In this document: one piece after another, positions 1 to 10,931 of the stretch
Layout of the letters: each line of letters starts with the position of its first letter
Numbering within the stretch: the stretch's first letter is position 1
DNA from: Polyangiaceae bacterium UTPRO1
GTDB taxonomy: Bacteria; Desulfobacterota; Binatia; UTPRO1
Length of the DNA stretch: 64,000 bases
Assembly: GCA_002050235.1 (NCBI GenBank)
Contig: MWST01000011.1
Span: forward strand, 50,905 to 114,904
Reading direction: 5' to 3'
The notes under the pieces: generated by a model
Seen by the model: only the letters and a program-made list of their open reading frames with translations
Told to the model about the DNA's origin: nothing
The model's database searches: none
Position numbers and translations under genes: made by a program

Positions 1-1754
1 CGACGCCGGCGGCGAACGACGGCTTCGGGACGGCGGTGCTGGCGTTCGGCGCCGAGGTCGTGATCGGCGCTCCCGGCCACGACATCCCGGGCGGCGGCTT
101 CGTCTTCCCGGCCGCCGATGCCGGCGCTGTGTACCGCTACGACGCCATGAGCGGTGCGCTGCTCGGCGTCATCGAAGACCCGCTGCGGTTCGCGGGGGCA
201 GGCTTCGGTGCGACGCTCGCGGCGTTCGGGAACGAGCTCCTCGTCGGCGCACCGACGTACAACGCAGGGAAGGTGTATCGACTGAACGCGGCTACCGGTG
301 CGGTCGTGAACATGTACGATCCGCCGGTCCTCTTCGGCGACGATCGCTTCGGCGGCGCGCTCGCGGTCACTGCCGGCAGCAAGATCGCGATCGGGGCCTA
401 CCAGTCGAACGCGGTGCCGGTCGGCAGCCCCGGCGCCGTCCACGTCTTCGATGCGGACACCGGAGTGCTGCTGCAGACGATCACCAAGCCGCTCCCGGCT
501 CCGGGCGACCAGTTCGGCTGGGCGATTGCCGTTAGCGGCTCCCACATCGTCGTCGGCGCGCCGAAGGACGATACCGTGCAGGTCGACTCCGGCGCCGTCT
601 ACTTCTTCCCCGACAACTCCTGCGGCAATGGCACGCTGGAGCCGGGCGAGCAGTGCGACGACGGCAATCTCGTCAACGGCGACGGCTGCGATGCCAACTG
701 CACGATCACCTCGTGCGGCAACGGCATCGTCACGGCTCCCGAGCAGTGCGACGACGACAACAACGCTGCGGGCGACGGCTGCAGCCCGATCTGCGGGCTC
801 GAAGGCGCGTGCGGCGACGGCATCGTCTCTCCGTTCGAGCAGTGCGACGACGGCAATCTCGTCGACGGCGACGGCTGCGACAGCAACTGCACGCCGACGG
901 CTTGCGGCAACGGTGTCGTCTCGCCGGGTGAGCAGTGCGACAACGGCGCCACCAACGGGGTCGATCTCTGCTGCTCGGCCACGTGCCAGCGGCTCGATGC
1001 CGACGGGGACGGCGTCTGCGACCGCGACGACATCTGCCCGAACAGCGCCGATCCGTCGCAGAGCAACATCGACGGCGACATCTTCGGGGACGCTTGCGAT
1101 ATCTGTCCCGGCGACGTCAACAACGACAGCGACGGCGATCTCTTCTGTCTCGGCACGCTCTACAACCCGCCCGCTAAGGGCGGCGACGATCCGTGCTCGC
1201 GGACCGGCAACGCCGGCACGTGGATCAAGCCTAAGGTGCTCTTTGCGCGCGTCGGCGCTCCGGCGGGCGACGACACCATGCGCTTGAAGGGGCTGTTCTC
1301 GGTCGGATCGCTGCTGCCGAACATCCAGCCCAATCTCTATGGCGTGCACATCCGCGTCACCGACAGGAACGGACGCATCATGGTCGACGAGCACGTGCCC
1401 GGCATCGGCGGCCTCACGTCGCCGCTGCAGAGCTGGAAGGCGGTCGGCACGCCTCCGAACCAGTGGATCTACTCGGATCGCGGCAAGCCGGCCGTCAAGA
1501 ACGGCATCTCGAAGGTGATCATCCGCAACCGCACCTTCGTCGATCCCTACAGCTTCAGCATCGCGGTCCAGGGCAACAAGGGCACGTACGCCATCTTGCC
1601 CGGCGAGGAGCCGATACGGGTCACCGTCGAGCTGAACGACACCGCCATACCTCCGGGCGGCTATCCCGGGCGCGATCAGTGCGGGGAGATCCAGTTCCTC
1701 GAGAACGCCTCGCCGCGCTGCAAGTTCGTGAAGTTCAAGCTCTCCTGCAAGTAG
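1..1754 (+). CDS. Secreted FG-GAP / DUF4215 Cys-rich repeat protein, 5' truncated
   Basis: The reading frame is open at the window edge (first full codon at base 3) and the repeat pattern is already under way, so the true start lies upstream. Bases 3-600 encode FG-GAP-like beta-propeller blades with recurring FG...A.....VVGAP cores. Bases 616-990 encode four DUF4215-type Cys-rich units of the CGNG..x..GEQCDDGN form. A thrombospondin-3-like, calcium-binding-style Asp/Asn-rich stretch (DADGDGVCDRDDICP) follows to about 1130. The last 180 residues form a beta-rich module that also ends the proteins at 2646-6206 and 15620-18241. Known members of these repeat families are extracellular. A surface or secreted structural role is inferred; no enzyme motif is visible. 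Confidence 0.85.
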   Translation, partial: TPAANDGFGTAVLAFGAEVVIGAPGHDIPGGGFVFPAADAGAVYRYDAMSGALLGVIEDPLRFAGAGFGATLAAFGNELLVGAPTYNAGKVYRLNAATGAVVNMYDPPVLFGDDRFGGALAVTAGSKIAIGAYQSNAVPVGSPGAVHVFDADTGVLLQTITKPLPAPGDQFGWAIAVSGSHIVVGAPKDDTVQVDSGAVYFFPDNSCGNGTLEPGEQCDDGNLVNGDGCDANCTITSCGNGIVTAPEQCDDDNNAAGDGCSPICGLEGACGDGIVSPFEQCDDGNLVDGDGCDSNCTPTACGNGVVSPGEQCDNGATNGVDLCCSATCQRLDADGDGVCDRDDICPNSADPSQSNIDGDIFGDACDICPGDVNNDSDGDLFCLGTLYNPPAKGGDDPCSRTGNAGTWIKPKVLFARVGAPAGDDTMRLKGLFSVGSLLPNIQPNLYGVHIRVTDRNGRIMVDEHVPGIGGLTSPLQSWKAVGTPPNQWIYSDRGKPAVKNGISKVIIRNRTFVDPYSFSIAVQGNKGTYAILPGEEPIRVTVELNDTAIPPGGYPGRDQCGEIQFLENASPRCKFVKFKLSCK

Positions 1755-1763
1755 CACGGGCTC

Positions 1764-1799
1764 GCGGGCCCCTCTCCGCGCGTGCGGAGAGGGGCCCGC
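1764..1799 (+). terminator. Perfect 16-bp hairpin after the FG-GAP gene
   Basis: Left arm 1764-1779 and right arm 1784-1799 are exact reverse complements around a 4-base loop, starting ten bases after the stop codon. There is no T-tract, as is common in very GC-rich genomes. The upstream gene is the likely user. Confidence 0.75.
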
Positions 1800-2645
1800 G
1801 CCTGAGAGCGCGATCGTCGGTGATCTCGGCGGCCGGGTTCCACTGTGCGAGCCTCGTGCGGGATCGACGACGAAGCTGGCGCGTACTCGAGGAGCGCCGC
1901 CACGAGCCGCGGCTGGAGCGGATCCGCCGTCGTGATGATCGCTTCAGGATTACGGTACACGCAGCGGTGGCGCGAGGCCTCGGCGTGAAGGTCCAGGCGC
2001 GGAAGCGGTATCTGCGGCCGCATGCATCCGATGCGAGCAGCGTTATCCGGCCGGTGTCGAGCATGGTCTCCCCGCCGGTTGAAGGGTGCCGGACGCGCTG
2101 TAGGTCATTTCTCACGAGCATGACCCAGGGTTCCGAGACCGGGTGAGCTCACAGCACGATCGGGCTCGACCTGCACCCCCCGTACGCATGGGCACCCGCG
2201 TACGCCGGGTGGCGCAGCACGTGGAAGAGCATGCCGCGATGCGGACGGTGCTACACGCTCACGGCGACTTGGCAGTGTTCCTGCTTCGCGAGCACCCCGC
2301 GGTGCTGACTGGCGACACCGACCGAATGCTGGCCTTTCTTCGTAATGCCGGTGTCGAGGGCGACCCGGGCGGCCCAGGGGACGTGACGCTCCATCTGTGC
2401 GAGCGCCTAGTCGCGACCGACGCTTTGTACCGCGTCTCTGCGTCCCACGGGTCCTTCGCTGCGCAGCGGTGCACCGACTGATCCGCCTTTGCCGCTCCCG
2501 TGCGCGCCATGAGGTACAGTGTTGATTCCGGCACAGTAGCACTAGGGTCGAGCCCACGAGGGCGTAAAGCTCCCATTGCGCGGTCGGTGCTCTTCGCCCT
2601 CGAACCCTTCCGCTCGTGCGGTCGCCGCAGCCGGCTGCTAGGGCT
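1800..2645. other. Long stretch without a convincing intact gene
   Basis: About 850 bases separate the terminator from the 3' end of the next gene. The only recognisable coding signal is the serine-recombinase fragment at 2149-2250. Open frames exist on both strands across 2143-2576, but they give Arg/Ser/Pro-rich or domainless translations and have no clear ribosome-binding site. Base composition stays like the flanks. Confidence 0.5.
2149..2250 (-). pseudogene. Large serine recombinase C-terminal fragment
   Basis: Read on the minus strand this stretch gives the string MLFHVLRHPAYAGAHAYGG. It matches the hallmark of the Recombinase domain (PF07508; consensus around I-L-x-N-P-x-Y-A-G-x-x-x-Y-G). 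An in-frame TAG lies directly upstream (2251-2253) and a TGA ends the frame at 2149-2151, so only about 33 codons survive. The catalytic resolvase domain is not visible nearby. It is probably debris of a site-specific recombinase or IS607/phage-type integrase. Confidence 0.5.
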
Positions 2646-5600
2646 TCACGGGTAGGTTTCTAGCAGCTGGTTCTTTTTCCCGAGCTTCCAGGCGCTCGGA
2701 TACTGCGACCAGAGCCCGCGTACGGCCCATTCGTCGCCGCCGATTCGGATGCGGGTCTGCATGTCGCGGACCGAGCGATCGGCGTCGCCGTAGGCCTTGA
2801 GCTTGAACTGGTAGTAGCCGACGCAGGCGCCGCTGCCGGGGCATGGTTGGTCGTCACTGCAGGGGCGGCCGTCGTTCGGGCCGCCGGCGCAGCGCCGCGG
2901 CGCCATCTTCGACTGGATCTTCACCTGGTAGAGTCCGCCGTGAGTCTTCGCGAGCGGGTCGCGGAAGCGCCAGCGCAGCGGATTTCCGACCGGGATGCCG
3001 TTTTGCAGCGACTGGCGGAACACCACGCTCGCCGGACTCACCTGGCTGCATGCCGATCCGGAGGATAGCGCTGCGCATTCGGCGTCGCTGCCGCAGAGCA
3101 CGCTCGCGTCGTGCGAGCACGCTCGGTCGGTGCATTTCGATCCCGGCGAGACCGCTTCGCACTGGTCGTCGGTAGAGCACGCCTCGGTGGGATTCAGCGA
3201 GCATAGCCGGCGCGAAATCTCGAGCTCGAAGGGCGAGCCGTCGGGGTTCACGTCGATGTCGGTTATGAGGCGCGCATGTACTTGCACGACGTCGTCTTTA
3301 CCGCTCGTCGGCTTGTCGAAGAGCTGGATGCGGGCCGGATCGTCACACATCGGTCGCAGACAGCTGTTGAGGCAGCCGTCGAGCGGCTTTTGCGGCTTGT
3401 CGATACGGCACCCGGAAACATCGTTTCCGTCGTCGCAACTCTCCCCTTGGTCGCTCTGGACCAAGCCGTCGCCGCAGTACGTGCAGTCGGTCCGGCAGAG
3501 GTTGCCGGCGATCGGCGACGTCGGCGAGCCGGGCGGGTCGCACGTCTCGGGGAAGACGACGACGCCGTCGCCGCATACCGGCGTTGCGGTCGGCGTCGGT
3601 GTCGGCGTGAGCGTCGGGGTCGGCGTCGCCGTCACCGTCGGAGTCGCTGTCGCGGTCAGCGTCGGAGTCGCCGTGAGCGTAGCCGTCGGGGTCGGCGTCG
3701 CCGTGCGTGTCGCAGTCGCGGTCGCGGTGGCTGTAGGCGTCGCCGTGACCGTGACCGTGGCCGTGGCCGTCGGCGTCGCCGTGGCGGTCGGCGTCGCCGT
3801 CCGGGTCGAGGTAGGCGTCACCGTCGGTTGGATGCGGTAGCCGAAGTCGGCGTCGAGGTTGCATTGCCCGCCGGCGAGAGTGATCGCCTTCGGGTCGTTG
3901 GCGGTCGTGAGGACGTAGCCTGGCGGTACCGAAGCATCGACGACGTCGACGATGTAATTGCCGGCCGCGAGTCCGTAGAAGCGGTAGACGCCGCCGGCGC
4001 TCGTCGTCTGCGTGGCGATGACGCCCTCGCCGCCGTCGATGACGCCGTTACCGTTGGCGTCACGATGGAGATTCAGTTGCACGGACGGGATGCCGGTCTC
4101 GGGGCCGCCATCCTGGACGGCATCGCCGTCGAGGTCGTACCAGACGAAGTCGCCGATGCAGCCGAAGATGGTAGTGGTGTCCCGGCACGGAATCGTCAGC
4201 CCGATCGCGCTCACCGAGCAGACGTTCACGATCTCGGTCGTACCTGGAGTCAGGTTCGGAAAGGTGTCGATCGTCACTCTGAAGGTGACCTCGTAGGTGC
4301 CGCCGACCGGGAGCGGATTCACGGCATCGAGGACCTTGCCGGCGCCATCGAGAGGAAACGGCGTGCCGACGCCGTCGTCGGGGATCGGCGTCACGACGTT
4401 CGCCGCGTTCTTGAAGTAAGTGCTGTTCGGTACGTAGGTCGTGTCGACCGGCAACGTGTCCTGCACCTTCACGTTCGCGACCGGCGCCCGGCTGATGTTG
4501 CTGACGACGATCGTGTACTCCAGCACGTCGCCGGGGCTCACGAAGCCATCGCCGTCCACGTCGGTGAAGAGGACGCCGTTCTTGCCTGCGGAGTAGAGCG
4601 GCAGCGGCGGGATGCTGGTGCCGGCGTCGAGGCCCGGGGCGCCGGCCGACGCCGTGAGCGGATCCTGACCCCAGGCGGCAGCGAGCGTCACGCCGTTGGT
4701 GAGGGTGTAGACGAGCATGCCCGTCTGATTGCGGTCGTTCAGGTCGTAGATCTTGGCGCGTTCGAGCTCCTTCAGGGTGAGCGCGACGTCGTATCGGTTG
4801 TTGTTGGGATCGGTGAGCGGCCCGGTCGCGGGGTCGGCGTCGTAGTCGACGTACACGGTGATCGGCGTGTCGCCGTTGCCGACCGGCGTCACCCACACCG
4901 GGTTGCCGTTCTCGTTCGGCTTGGTCTGCGAGGTCGGATCGCGGCCGATCCCGAGGCCGACCAGGACCTGCGGCGTGAGCGCGTTTTCCGGGACCAGGGT
5001 GAAGCTCCAGTCCCAGGCCTGGTTCTTGGCGGCGTCCGGGCTGGTCGAGTTGGTGGTGGAGAACGCCGTGAAGGGTGAGGCGGCGGTGAAGCGAGCGCCG
5101 TAGCCGTCGGGGATCACCTGCGGCAGATAGCCGCCGGCGGCACCGCCGGGAACCGAGAGCGGCGTCGTGACCAGGTTCCCGCCGCCGTCGCGGGTGGTGT
5201 ACTGGACCGTGAGCGGGGTTGCGCCGGGGTTGTAGAGCCATACGGTCGTGCCGGCTCCGCTCTCGTTCTGCGCCACTTCCGCGGTCGACACCGGCGTGTA
5301 CAGCGCGTTCGACCAGCGAGTCGTCGGCAGGAGCTGTGAATCGCGGCTCTCGTAGGTGGAGCCGACGTCGCCCGTCAGCATATGGACCTGGACCGGGCGG
5401 TCCGACACGACGTGGCCGCCGACGTTGACGCCGCCGTTCACGAAGTGGCTTTCGCCCTCGGCGAGATTCACCGTCGTCTCGAAGGAGCCGTTCGCGTCGG
5501 CATCGATCTGGACCGTGGCGCCGCCTTCGCCCGCCTGGATCGCCAGACTCGTGTACTCGAACATCTGATGATCGACGGCGTCCGGAATGTTCTGTCCCAC

Positions 5601-6206
5601 GGGCGCGCGGTAGTCGGTGCCCCAGTAGGACGTGTCGTAGACCTCGACCGAACCGGAGAGGAGCGTGCCGGAGCCCGCCGCCCATGCGGTATGCGTTACG
5701 GCGACGTTGCGGGTGGCGGCGATCTTGTCACGGCCGTCGAAATCGATGGCGCTCAGGTTCGCCGTATTGACGTCGTTGTTGAGGACGATGACGGTGCCGG
5801 CGTTGATGACGTCGGACGGTATGCCGGGCGGGAAGCCGTTGGCCGGGTTGCCGTCACCCCAGATCTGGGTGCCGCCGAGGTTGCCCGGCGAGCTGTAAAT
5901 ATTGGTCGGGTTCGCGATGTCGGCGTCGTAGCCGTTCTCCCACTGATCGTAGTAGATGATGGTTCCGTTGGCGGCTGCGGCGATCGAGATGTAGGTCGTG
6001 ATCGGAGTGGTCGGCCCGCTGCTGGCGATGGCCTGGAGTCCCGCGAGGAGCTGGTCCTCCGGAAACGGATTGTAGAATAGCTGCACCGGCGTTGGATTGG
6101 CCGCGGCGGCGAGACGGGCGCCGGTGACGACGATCAGTGCTGCGGCAATGACCGAGGCACGACGAGCGGACGTACGGCGACGCCAAAGAACGCAGGGTAG
6201 AGACAT
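2646..6206 (-). CDS. Large secreted protein: DUF11, SdrB-like, Thr-Pro linker, Cys-rich and C-terminal module
   Basis: This 1186-residue protein starts with a Sec signal (basic [16 protein letters not shown], hydrophobic run, cleavage near residue 36). Residues 37-520 form a beta-rich domain with an [14 protein letters not shown] motif. About 530-655 is a DUF11 repeat ([14 protein letters not shown]...VQDTLP). About 665-785 is an SdrD B-like domain ([20 protein letters not shown]). About 790-870 is a low-complexity Thr/Ala/Pro linker. About 873-940 is DUF4215-like Cys-rich sequence, and the remainder is the C-terminal module shared with two other proteins here. These domains are typical of cell-surface or extracellular proteins. 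Adhesion or matrix function is inferred. The gene is monocistronic and divergent from the acyl-CoA synthetase. Confidence 0.88.
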   Translation of the reverse strand: MSLPCVLWRRRTSARRASVIAAALIVVTGARLAAAANPTPVQLFYNPFPEDQLLAGLQAIASSGPTTPITTYISIAAAANGTIIYYDQWENGYDADIANPTNIYSSPGNLGGTQIWGDGNPANGFPPGIPSDVINAGTVIVLNNDVNTANLSAIDFDGRDKIAATRNVAVTHTAWAAGSGTLLSGSVEVYDTSYWGTDYRAPVGQNIPDAVDHQMFEYTSLAIQAGEGGATVQIDADANGSFETTVNLAEGESHFVNGGVNVGGHVVSDRPVQVHMLTGDVGSTYESRDSQLLPTTRWSNALYTPVSTAEVAQNESGAGTTVWLYNPGATPLTVQYTTRDGGGNLVTTPLSVPGGAAGGYLPQVIPDGYGARFTAASPFTAFSTTNSTSPDAAKNQAWDWSFTLVPENALTPQVLVGLGIGRDPTSQTKPNENGNPVWVTPVGNGDTPITVYVDYDADPATGPLTDPNNNRYDVALTLKELERAKIYDLNDRNQTGMLVYTLTNGVTLAAAWGQDPLTASAGAPGLDAGTSIPPLPLYSAGKNGVLFTDVDGDGFVSPGDVLEYTIVVSNISRAPVANVKVQDTLPVDTTYVPNSTYFKNAANVVTPIPDDGVGTPFPLDGAGKVLDAVNPLPVGGTYEVTFRVTIDTFPNLTPGTTEIVNVCSVSAIGLTIPCRDTTTIFGCIGDFVWYDLDGDAVQDGGPETGIPSVQLNLHRDANGNGVIDGGEGVIATQTTSAGGVYRFYGLAAGNYIVDVVDASVPPGYVLTTANDPKAITLAGGQCNLDADFGYRIQPTVTPTSTRTATPTATATPTATATVTVTATPTATATATATRTATPTPTATLTATPTLTATATPTVTATPTPTLTPTPTPTATPVCGDGVVVFPETCDPPGSPTSPIAGNLCRTDCTYCGDGLVQSDQGESCDDGNDVSGCRIDKPQKPLDGCLNSCLRPMCDDPARIQLFDKPTSGKDDVVQVHARLITDIDVNPDGSPFELEISRRLCSLNPTEACSTDDQCEAVSPGSKCTDRACSHDASVLCGSDAECAALSSGSACSQVSPASVVFRQSLQNGIPVGNPLRWRFRDPLAKTHGGLYQVKIQSKMAPRRCAGGPNDGRPCSDDQPCPGSGACVGYYQFKLKAYGDADRSVRDMQTRIRIGGDEWAVRGLWSQYPSAWKLGKKNQLLETYP
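3585..3835 (-). repeat. Low-complexity Thr-Pro-Ala linker coding repeat
   Basis: On the plus strand the sequence alternates GGCGTCG, GCGGTCG and GGTCGGCGTC for about 250 bases. On the minus strand it encodes repeated [12 protein letters not shown] residues between the SdrB-like and Cys-rich domains. Such linkers are flexible spacers. The tract is prone to slippage and assembly collapse, so its true length may differ. Confidence 0.85.
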
Positions 6207-6586
6207 GCCTCCTCCTCGAGGGCGGGGTGAATGAATGGGATCGGCACGGAGAAGAAGCGCCCCGCGTCTACCATCGACCGCTGTTCGAGCACAAGAGAAA
6301 GCAGTGTATGACGCGGCAGGTCGTTGCGGGCGCTGCCGCCGACCCGCTGGCGCCTGCGTCGACGAGCCGGCGGCGGCGAGGCCGGTCGCGGCGCGCGCGG
6401 CTCGCGCTTGAGGCCGGCGGCGGCTCGCGCTAGGGAAGCCCGGTACGGATCGCTCCCGCCTGCGACCCGCGACGCCAGGTGCGATCGACCGCGGCGCGGG
6501 CCGCCGGTGCGCATCCCGTCCATGCAGAGCTTCACTCGTCGAGTGCGTTCATCCGCTCACATGTCGCTTCACGCTGCGAGGTACCC
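6207..6586. other. Divergent intergenic region
   Basis: These 380 bases separate the minus-strand secreted protein from the plus-strand acyl-CoA synthetase. They must hold both promoters, but I see no clear -35/-10 pair or operator. Reading frames extending into it are Arg/Ser-rich shadows. Confidence 0.4.
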
Positions 6587-8338
6587 ATGACGACCGAGAG
6601 CCCCAATCTCCCCGCCGGCTTCCCCGCCATGTCGATCGCGGAGGCGCATCGCCGCATGACCGCTCCAGGGTCGATGCTCGAGGTGGAGGAGCGCGAGATC
6701 CGCGGCGCCCCCATCAAGGTATGGAAGAACGCGCCGCCGACCCTCGCCGAGGTCTTCGCGATGAGTCAGTTCTTCGCGGATCGGACCTTCCTCGTGAACG
6801 ACGACGAGCGCGTGACCTTCGATGCCCATCGCCGTGCCGTCGCCAGTTTCGCCGCGCGCCTCACCGCCGACGGCATCAGGAAGGGTGACCGCGTCGCGAT
6901 CATCATGCGCAACCTGCCGGAGTGGAGCGTCGTCTTCTGGGCGGCGGCGCTCACCGGTGCGATCGTGACGCCGCTCAACGCCTGGTGGACCGGTCCGGAG
7001 CTGGAGTACGGCCTCAAGGACTCGGGCACCAAGATCGTGATCGCCGACGCCGAGCGCTGGGAGCGCCTTCGCGAGCATGCCGACGACTGCCGCGACCTCG
7101 AGAAGGTCTACGTCGGTCGTTCCACGGAGCAGGACATCGCCGATCCGCGCGTGCACAAGCTTGAGGAGGTGATCGGGTCGCCGAACACCTGGGCCGCGAT
7201 CGCGCAGGTCGATCTTCCGAACGTGGCGCTCGCCGCCGACGACGATGCTGCCATCTTCTATACCTCGGGTACGACCGGGAAGCCGAAGGGCGCGGTTATC
7301 ACCCACCGCAACATCATCTCGAACGTGTTCAATGCGCTCGCCGCGCAGACGCGGGCGTTCCTGCGCCGCGGCGAGACGCCGCCGCAGCCGAATCCGTTGG
7401 CGGCGCAGAAAGCGGTGCTCATCTCGGTCCCCTTCTTCCACGCGACGGGGTGCTTCGCGATCATGGTGCCGGCGCTCCTCGCCGGCATGAAGCTCGTCAT
7501 GATGCGGCGCTGGAACGTCGATCGGGCGCTCGAGATCATCGAGCGCGAGCGCATCACCACGGCGGGCGGCGTGCCGACCATCGCCTGGCAGATCATCGAG
7601 CACCCGCGCTTCGACGACTTCGATCTGTCGTCGCTGGAGAGCATCGCCTACGGCGGCGCGCCTTCGGCGCCCGAGCTGGTGCGCCGCTTGAAGGAGCGCT
7701 TCCCGAAGCTCCAGCCCGGCCAGGGGTGGGGCATGACCGAGACGTCGGCTACGGCCACCAGCAACACCGGCGAGGACTACGAGCGCAAGCCGTCGAGCTG
7801 CGGCGTGCCGTCGCCGACCGGGGAGGTGCGCATCGTCGGCGCCGACGGCGCCGACGTTCCCGTTGGCGAGGTCGGCGAGCTCTGGTACCGCGGTCCGATC
7901 GTCGCGCGCGGGTACTGGAACAATCCGCAGGCGACGGCCGAGACCTTCGTCGATGGTTGGGTGAAGACGGGGGACCTGGCGCGCGTCGACGAGGAGGGCT
8001 TCGTCTACATCGTCGATCGCGCCAAGGACATGCTCATCCGCGGCGGCGAGAACATCTACTGCGTCGAGGTCGAGAACGCGCTCTACGACCATCCCGCGGT
8101 GATGGATGCCGCGGTGGTCGGCATCCCGCACCGTATCCTCGGCGAGGAGCCGGCCGCCGTCGTCCATCTGAAGGACGGCGCCGCGGCCAGCGAGGAGGAG
8201 CTGCGGCACTTCGTCGCCCAGAAGCTTGCGGCGTTCAAGGTGCCGGTAAAGATCCTGTTCCTCTCCGAGACGCTGCCGCGCAACGCCAACGGCAAGATCT
8301 TGAAGGAGGACCTGAAGAAGCTCTTCGCCGGGCAATGA
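6587..8338 (+). CDS. AMP-forming long-chain acyl-CoA synthetase (class I adenylate-forming)
   Basis: It activates a carboxylic or fatty acid to its CoA thioester through an acyl-adenylate in the cytoplasm. The P-loop YTSGTTGKPKGAV begins at residue 225. GWGMTETSA, the YRGPIVARGYWNNPQAT block, the hinge aspartate in VKTGDLARVDEEGF and the DRAKDMLIRGGENIY motif follow. The catalytic C-terminal lysine of NGKILKEDL is about residue 570. I chose ATG 6587 (583 residues), where family-like sequence begins; the frame is open upstream to 6479 with unlike sequence. Substrate cannot be read from sequence. A thiolase lies 10 kb away and a CoA mutase further on, consistent with fatty-acid or branched-acid catabolism. 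Confidence 0.93.
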   Translation: MTTESPNLPAGFPAMSIAEAHRRMTAPGSMLEVEEREIRGAPIKVWKNAPPTLAEVFAMSQFFADRTFLVNDDERVTFDAHRRAVASFAARLTADGIRKGDRVAIIMRNLPEWSVVFWAAALTGAIVTPLNAWWTGPELEYGLKDSGTKIVIADAERWERLREHADDCRDLEKVYVGRSTEQDIADPRVHKLEEVIGSPNTWAAIAQVDLPNVALAADDDAAIFYTSGTTGKPKGAVITHRNIISNVFNALAAQTRAFLRRGETPPQPNPLAAQKAVLISVPFFHATGCFAIMVPALLAGMKLVMMRRWNVDRALEIIERERITTAGGVPTIAWQIIEHPRFDDFDLSSLESIAYGGAPSAPELVRRLKERFPKLQPGQGWGMTETSATATSNTGEDYERKPSSCGVPSPTGEVRIVGADGADVPVGEVGELWYRGPIVARGYWNNPQATAETFVDGWVKTGDLARVDEEGFVYIVDRAKDMLIRGGENIYCVEVENALYDHPAVMDAAVVGIPHRILGEEPAAVVHLKDGAAASEEELRHFVAQKLAAFKVPVKILFLSETLPRNANGKILKEDLKKLFAGQ

Positions 8339-8395
8339 TCGTTCCGGTTGCGGCGGCATAGCGCGCCGCGCGCCCAGCGGCTATAGCGGCGTTCC

Positions 8396-9595
8396 ATGAC
8401 CGCATCCGTCCTCGCCGGCGTCGCGATGGCGCCCCGTGACCCCATCCTCGGCATCACCGAGGCCTTCAACGCCGACGATCGCGCCGCCAAAGTGAACCTC
8501 GGCGTCGGGGTCTACTACGACGAGAGCGGCCGCATCCCGCTTCTCGAGTGCGTGCGTCGCGCCGAGGAGCGGCTCGTCGCGGCGCCGCGCCCTCGCGGCT
8601 ATCTCCCGATCGACGGCATGCCTGCCTACGACCTGGCGGTGCGGGAGCTCGTCTTCGGTGCCGATCACCCGGCCGTCGTGGAAGGGCGCGTGCTCACCGT
8701 GCAGACGCTCGGCGGCACCGGCGGTCTCAAAGTGGGCGCCGACTTCCTGCGGCGCTTCGCGCCGCGCGCCCGCGTCTGGATCAGCGAGCCGAGCTGGGAG
8801 AACCACCGGGCGCTCTTCGAGAGCGCCGGCTTCACCGTCTCGACCTATCCGTACTACGACGCTGCGACCAAGGGGCTGCGCTTCGCAGCGATGCTCGAGG
8901 GCTTGCGTGCGGTCCCGGCGGGCGATGTCGTCGTGCTGCACGCGTGCTGCCACAATCCGACGGGTGTGGATCTCTCGCCCGCGCAATGGGCGCAGGTGCG
9001 CGAGGTCGTCCAGGCGCGCGAGCTCGTCGCTTTCCTCGACCTGGCGTACCAGGGCTTCGCCGAAGGCGTCGACGCCGATGCGGCCGCCGTGCGCGCGTTC
9101 GCGGCGGCGCTGCATCCGGTCTTCGTCGCGAGCTCCTTCTCCAAGTCGTTTTCGCTCTACGGCGAGCGCGTCGGCGCGCTCAGCCTCGTCGCCGGCAGCG
9201 CCGACGAGGGAGCGCGAGCGTTGAGCCAGTTGAAGCGAATCGTGCGCACCAACTATTCCAATCCGCCGACCCACGGCGGGCAGGTGGTGGCGACGGTGCT
9301 GAACGATGCCGAGCTCCGCCGCCTGTGGGGGGAGGAGCTCGCCGGGATGCGCGAGCGTATCCGCCGGATGCGCGAGAAGCTGGCGGCGCTGCTCGCGGCG
9401 AAGAAGCCCGGAACCGATTTCGGATTCATCACGCGGCAGCGCGGGATGTTCTCGTACTCGGGGCTGACGCAGGACCAGGTGGCGGCGCTGCGCGAGCGTT
9501 TTGCGATCTACGCCGTCGACTCCGGCCGCATCTGCGTCGCGGCGCTGAACGAGCGCAACATCGAGGCCGTCGCCAGCGCCGTCGCCGCGGTCTGA
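8396..9595 (+). CDS. Class I aspartate/aromatic amino-acid aminotransferase
   Basis: This is a PLP-dependent transaminase of the AspC/TyrB subgroup: 399 residues, the usual length. The [13 protein letters not shown] motif, the PLP-lysine segment [17 protein letters not shown] (Lys about 250) and the C-terminal MFSYSGL / YAVDSGRI strings used for substrate carboxylate binding are all visible. It would interconvert aspartate or aromatic amino acids with 2-oxo acids. It sits 57 bases after the acyl-CoA synthetase and could be co-transcribed with it. Aspartate versus tyrosine/phenylalanine preference is not resolvable by eye. Confidence 0.93.
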   Translation: MTASVLAGVAMAPRDPILGITEAFNADDRAAKVNLGVGVYYDESGRIPLLECVRRAEERLVAAPRPRGYLPIDGMPAYDLAVRELVFGADHPAVVEGRVLTVQTLGGTGGLKVGADFLRRFAPRARVWISEPSWENHRALFESAGFTVSTYPYYDAATKGLRFAAMLEGLRAVPAGDVVVLHACCHNPTGVDLSPAQWAQVREVVQARELVAFLDLAYQGFAEGVDADAAAVRAFAAALHPVFVASSFSKSFSLYGERVGALSLVAGSADEGARALSQLKRIVRTNYSNPPTHGGQVVATVLNDAELRRLWGEELAGMRERIRRMREKLAALLAAKKPGTDFGFITRQRGMFSYSGLTQDQVAALRERFAIYAVDSGRICVAALNERNIEAVASAVAAV

Positions 9596-9759
9596 AGGTG
9601 CGCGTTCGGCGCCCGCTGCGGCCCGGCGCACGACTGCGAACCGCCTCGTGGCGGCCGCCCGCGTGGCTGCTGGTCCTCGTACTCGCCGCGCCGCTCTCGG
9701 CGGACGTCGTGGCGATGCCGGCGCGAGCGGTGCTACCTATGATCGAGGAGGGCACGATC

Positions 9760-10767
9760 ATGCCGAGCAAGCGCTACGAAAAGCCGGCCGCCGCCGAGAT
9801 CGCCGGCCGCTTGACGCCGCTGCAGTACGAGGTCACGCAGAAGGCGGCGACCGAACCGCCCTTCCGCAACGAGTTCTGGAACCACCACGAGCCGGGTCTC
9901 TACGTCGATGTCGTGACCGGCGAACCGCTCTTCAGCTCCGTGGACAAATTCGACTCGGGGACCGGCTGGCCGAGCTTTACGCGCCCCGTCGATCCGGAGC
10001 GGGTCGTCGAACACGACGATACGAGCCACGGCATGCGGCGCGTCGAGGTGCGCTCCCGAACCGGGTCGTCGCATCTCGGCCACGTCTTCGCCGACGGTCC
10101 GGCGCCGACTGGCGTGCGCTATTGCATCAACTCGGCAGCGCTGCGCTTCGTTCCGGCGGCACGGCTCGCCGCCGAAGGCTACGGCGAGTACGCGGCGCTC
10201 TTCGCCGAGGCCGCGTCCGGACCCGCCGCGACGCCGAGCGGTGGTGCGGGCGGCGATGCGAGCGCCGGCTGCGCCGCGACCCTCGAGACCGCGCTTCTCG
10301 CCGGCGGCTGCTTCTGGGGGATGGAGGATCTCCTGCGCCAGATCCCCGGGGTGCTCGATACGGAAGCCGTCTATACCGGCGGCACGCTTCCGAACCCGAC
10401 GTACGAGGATCTGCGCACCGGCACTTCGGGGCACGCCGAAGCCGTCCAGGTGGTCTTCGATCCGCAGCGGCTTTCGTACTCCGACCTCCTCGAAAAATGG
10501 TTCTTCCGCATGCACGATCCGACGACCAGGGACCGCCAGGGCAACGACGTCGGCTCGCAGTATCGCTCGGCGATCTTCGTGACCTCACCGGCCCAGCGGC
10601 AGATCGCCGAGCAAGTGAAGGCGCGGGTCGACGCCGCGGGCAGGTGGCCGCGTCCGATCGTGACCGAGATCGTCGCCGCCGGCCCGGTCTGGCGTGCCGA
10701 GGAGCATCATCAGGACTACTTGCGGAAGCATCCCGGAGGATACACCTGCCACTACATGCGCGAGTGA
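9760..10767 (+). CDS. msrBA: Bifunctional peptide methionine sulfoxide reductase (MsrB-MsrA fusion)
   Basis: The protein repairs oxidised methionine. The N-terminal MsrB domain (residues about 5-140) has [20 protein letters not shown] sequence (here [17 protein letters not shown]), SSHLGHVF and the catalytic Cys of RYCINSAAL at about 122, acting on the R-sulfoxide. The C-terminal MsrA domain (about 178-335) has GGCFWGMED with catalytic Cys about 184 and acts on the S-sulfoxide. The order MsrB-MsrA is one of two known fusion orders. ATG 9760 follows GAGGAGG at good spacing. The frame stays open upstream to GTG 9598 and encodes a hydrophobic run ([18 protein letters not shown]), so a longer exported form is possible. 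CXXC zinc ligands of some MsrB proteins were not seen. Confidence 0.93.
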   Translation: MPSKRYEKPAAAEIAGRLTPLQYEVTQKAATEPPFRNEFWNHHEPGLYVDVVTGEPLFSSVDKFDSGTGWPSFTRPVDPERVVEHDDTSHGMRRVEVRSRTGSSHLGHVFADGPAPTGVRYCINSAALRFVPAARLAAEGYGEYAALFAEAASGPAATPSGGAGGDASAGCAATLETALLAGGCFWGMEDLLRQIPGVLDTEAVYTGGTLPNPTYEDLRTGTSGHAEAVQVVFDPQRLSYSDLLEKWFFRMHDPTTRDRQGNDVGSQYRSAIFVTSPAQRQIAEQVKARVDAAGRWPRPIVTEIVAAGPVWRAEEHHQDYLRKHPGGYTCHYMRE

Positions 10768-10931
10768 GGCGGTCGCGGCGGTCCTCGTGACCGGCGCTTG
10801 CCGGCCGCACTCGCGTCGAATCGCTGCGGCGGTCGCTGGCCTCCCGACGAACCGTCGGGAACGCGCCTTGGGCGGTGAGATTTCCGGCGCGGGGGCTCGT
10901 CTGTAGAACGCGCGCGTGGCAGGGTCGGTCG

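Noticed and set aside
2143..2481. Plus-strand frame of 112 residues with fairly natural composition
   Set aside because: It overlaps the recombinase fragment on the other strand, has no clear ribosome-binding site and no recognisable motif; evidence is too weak for a gene call.
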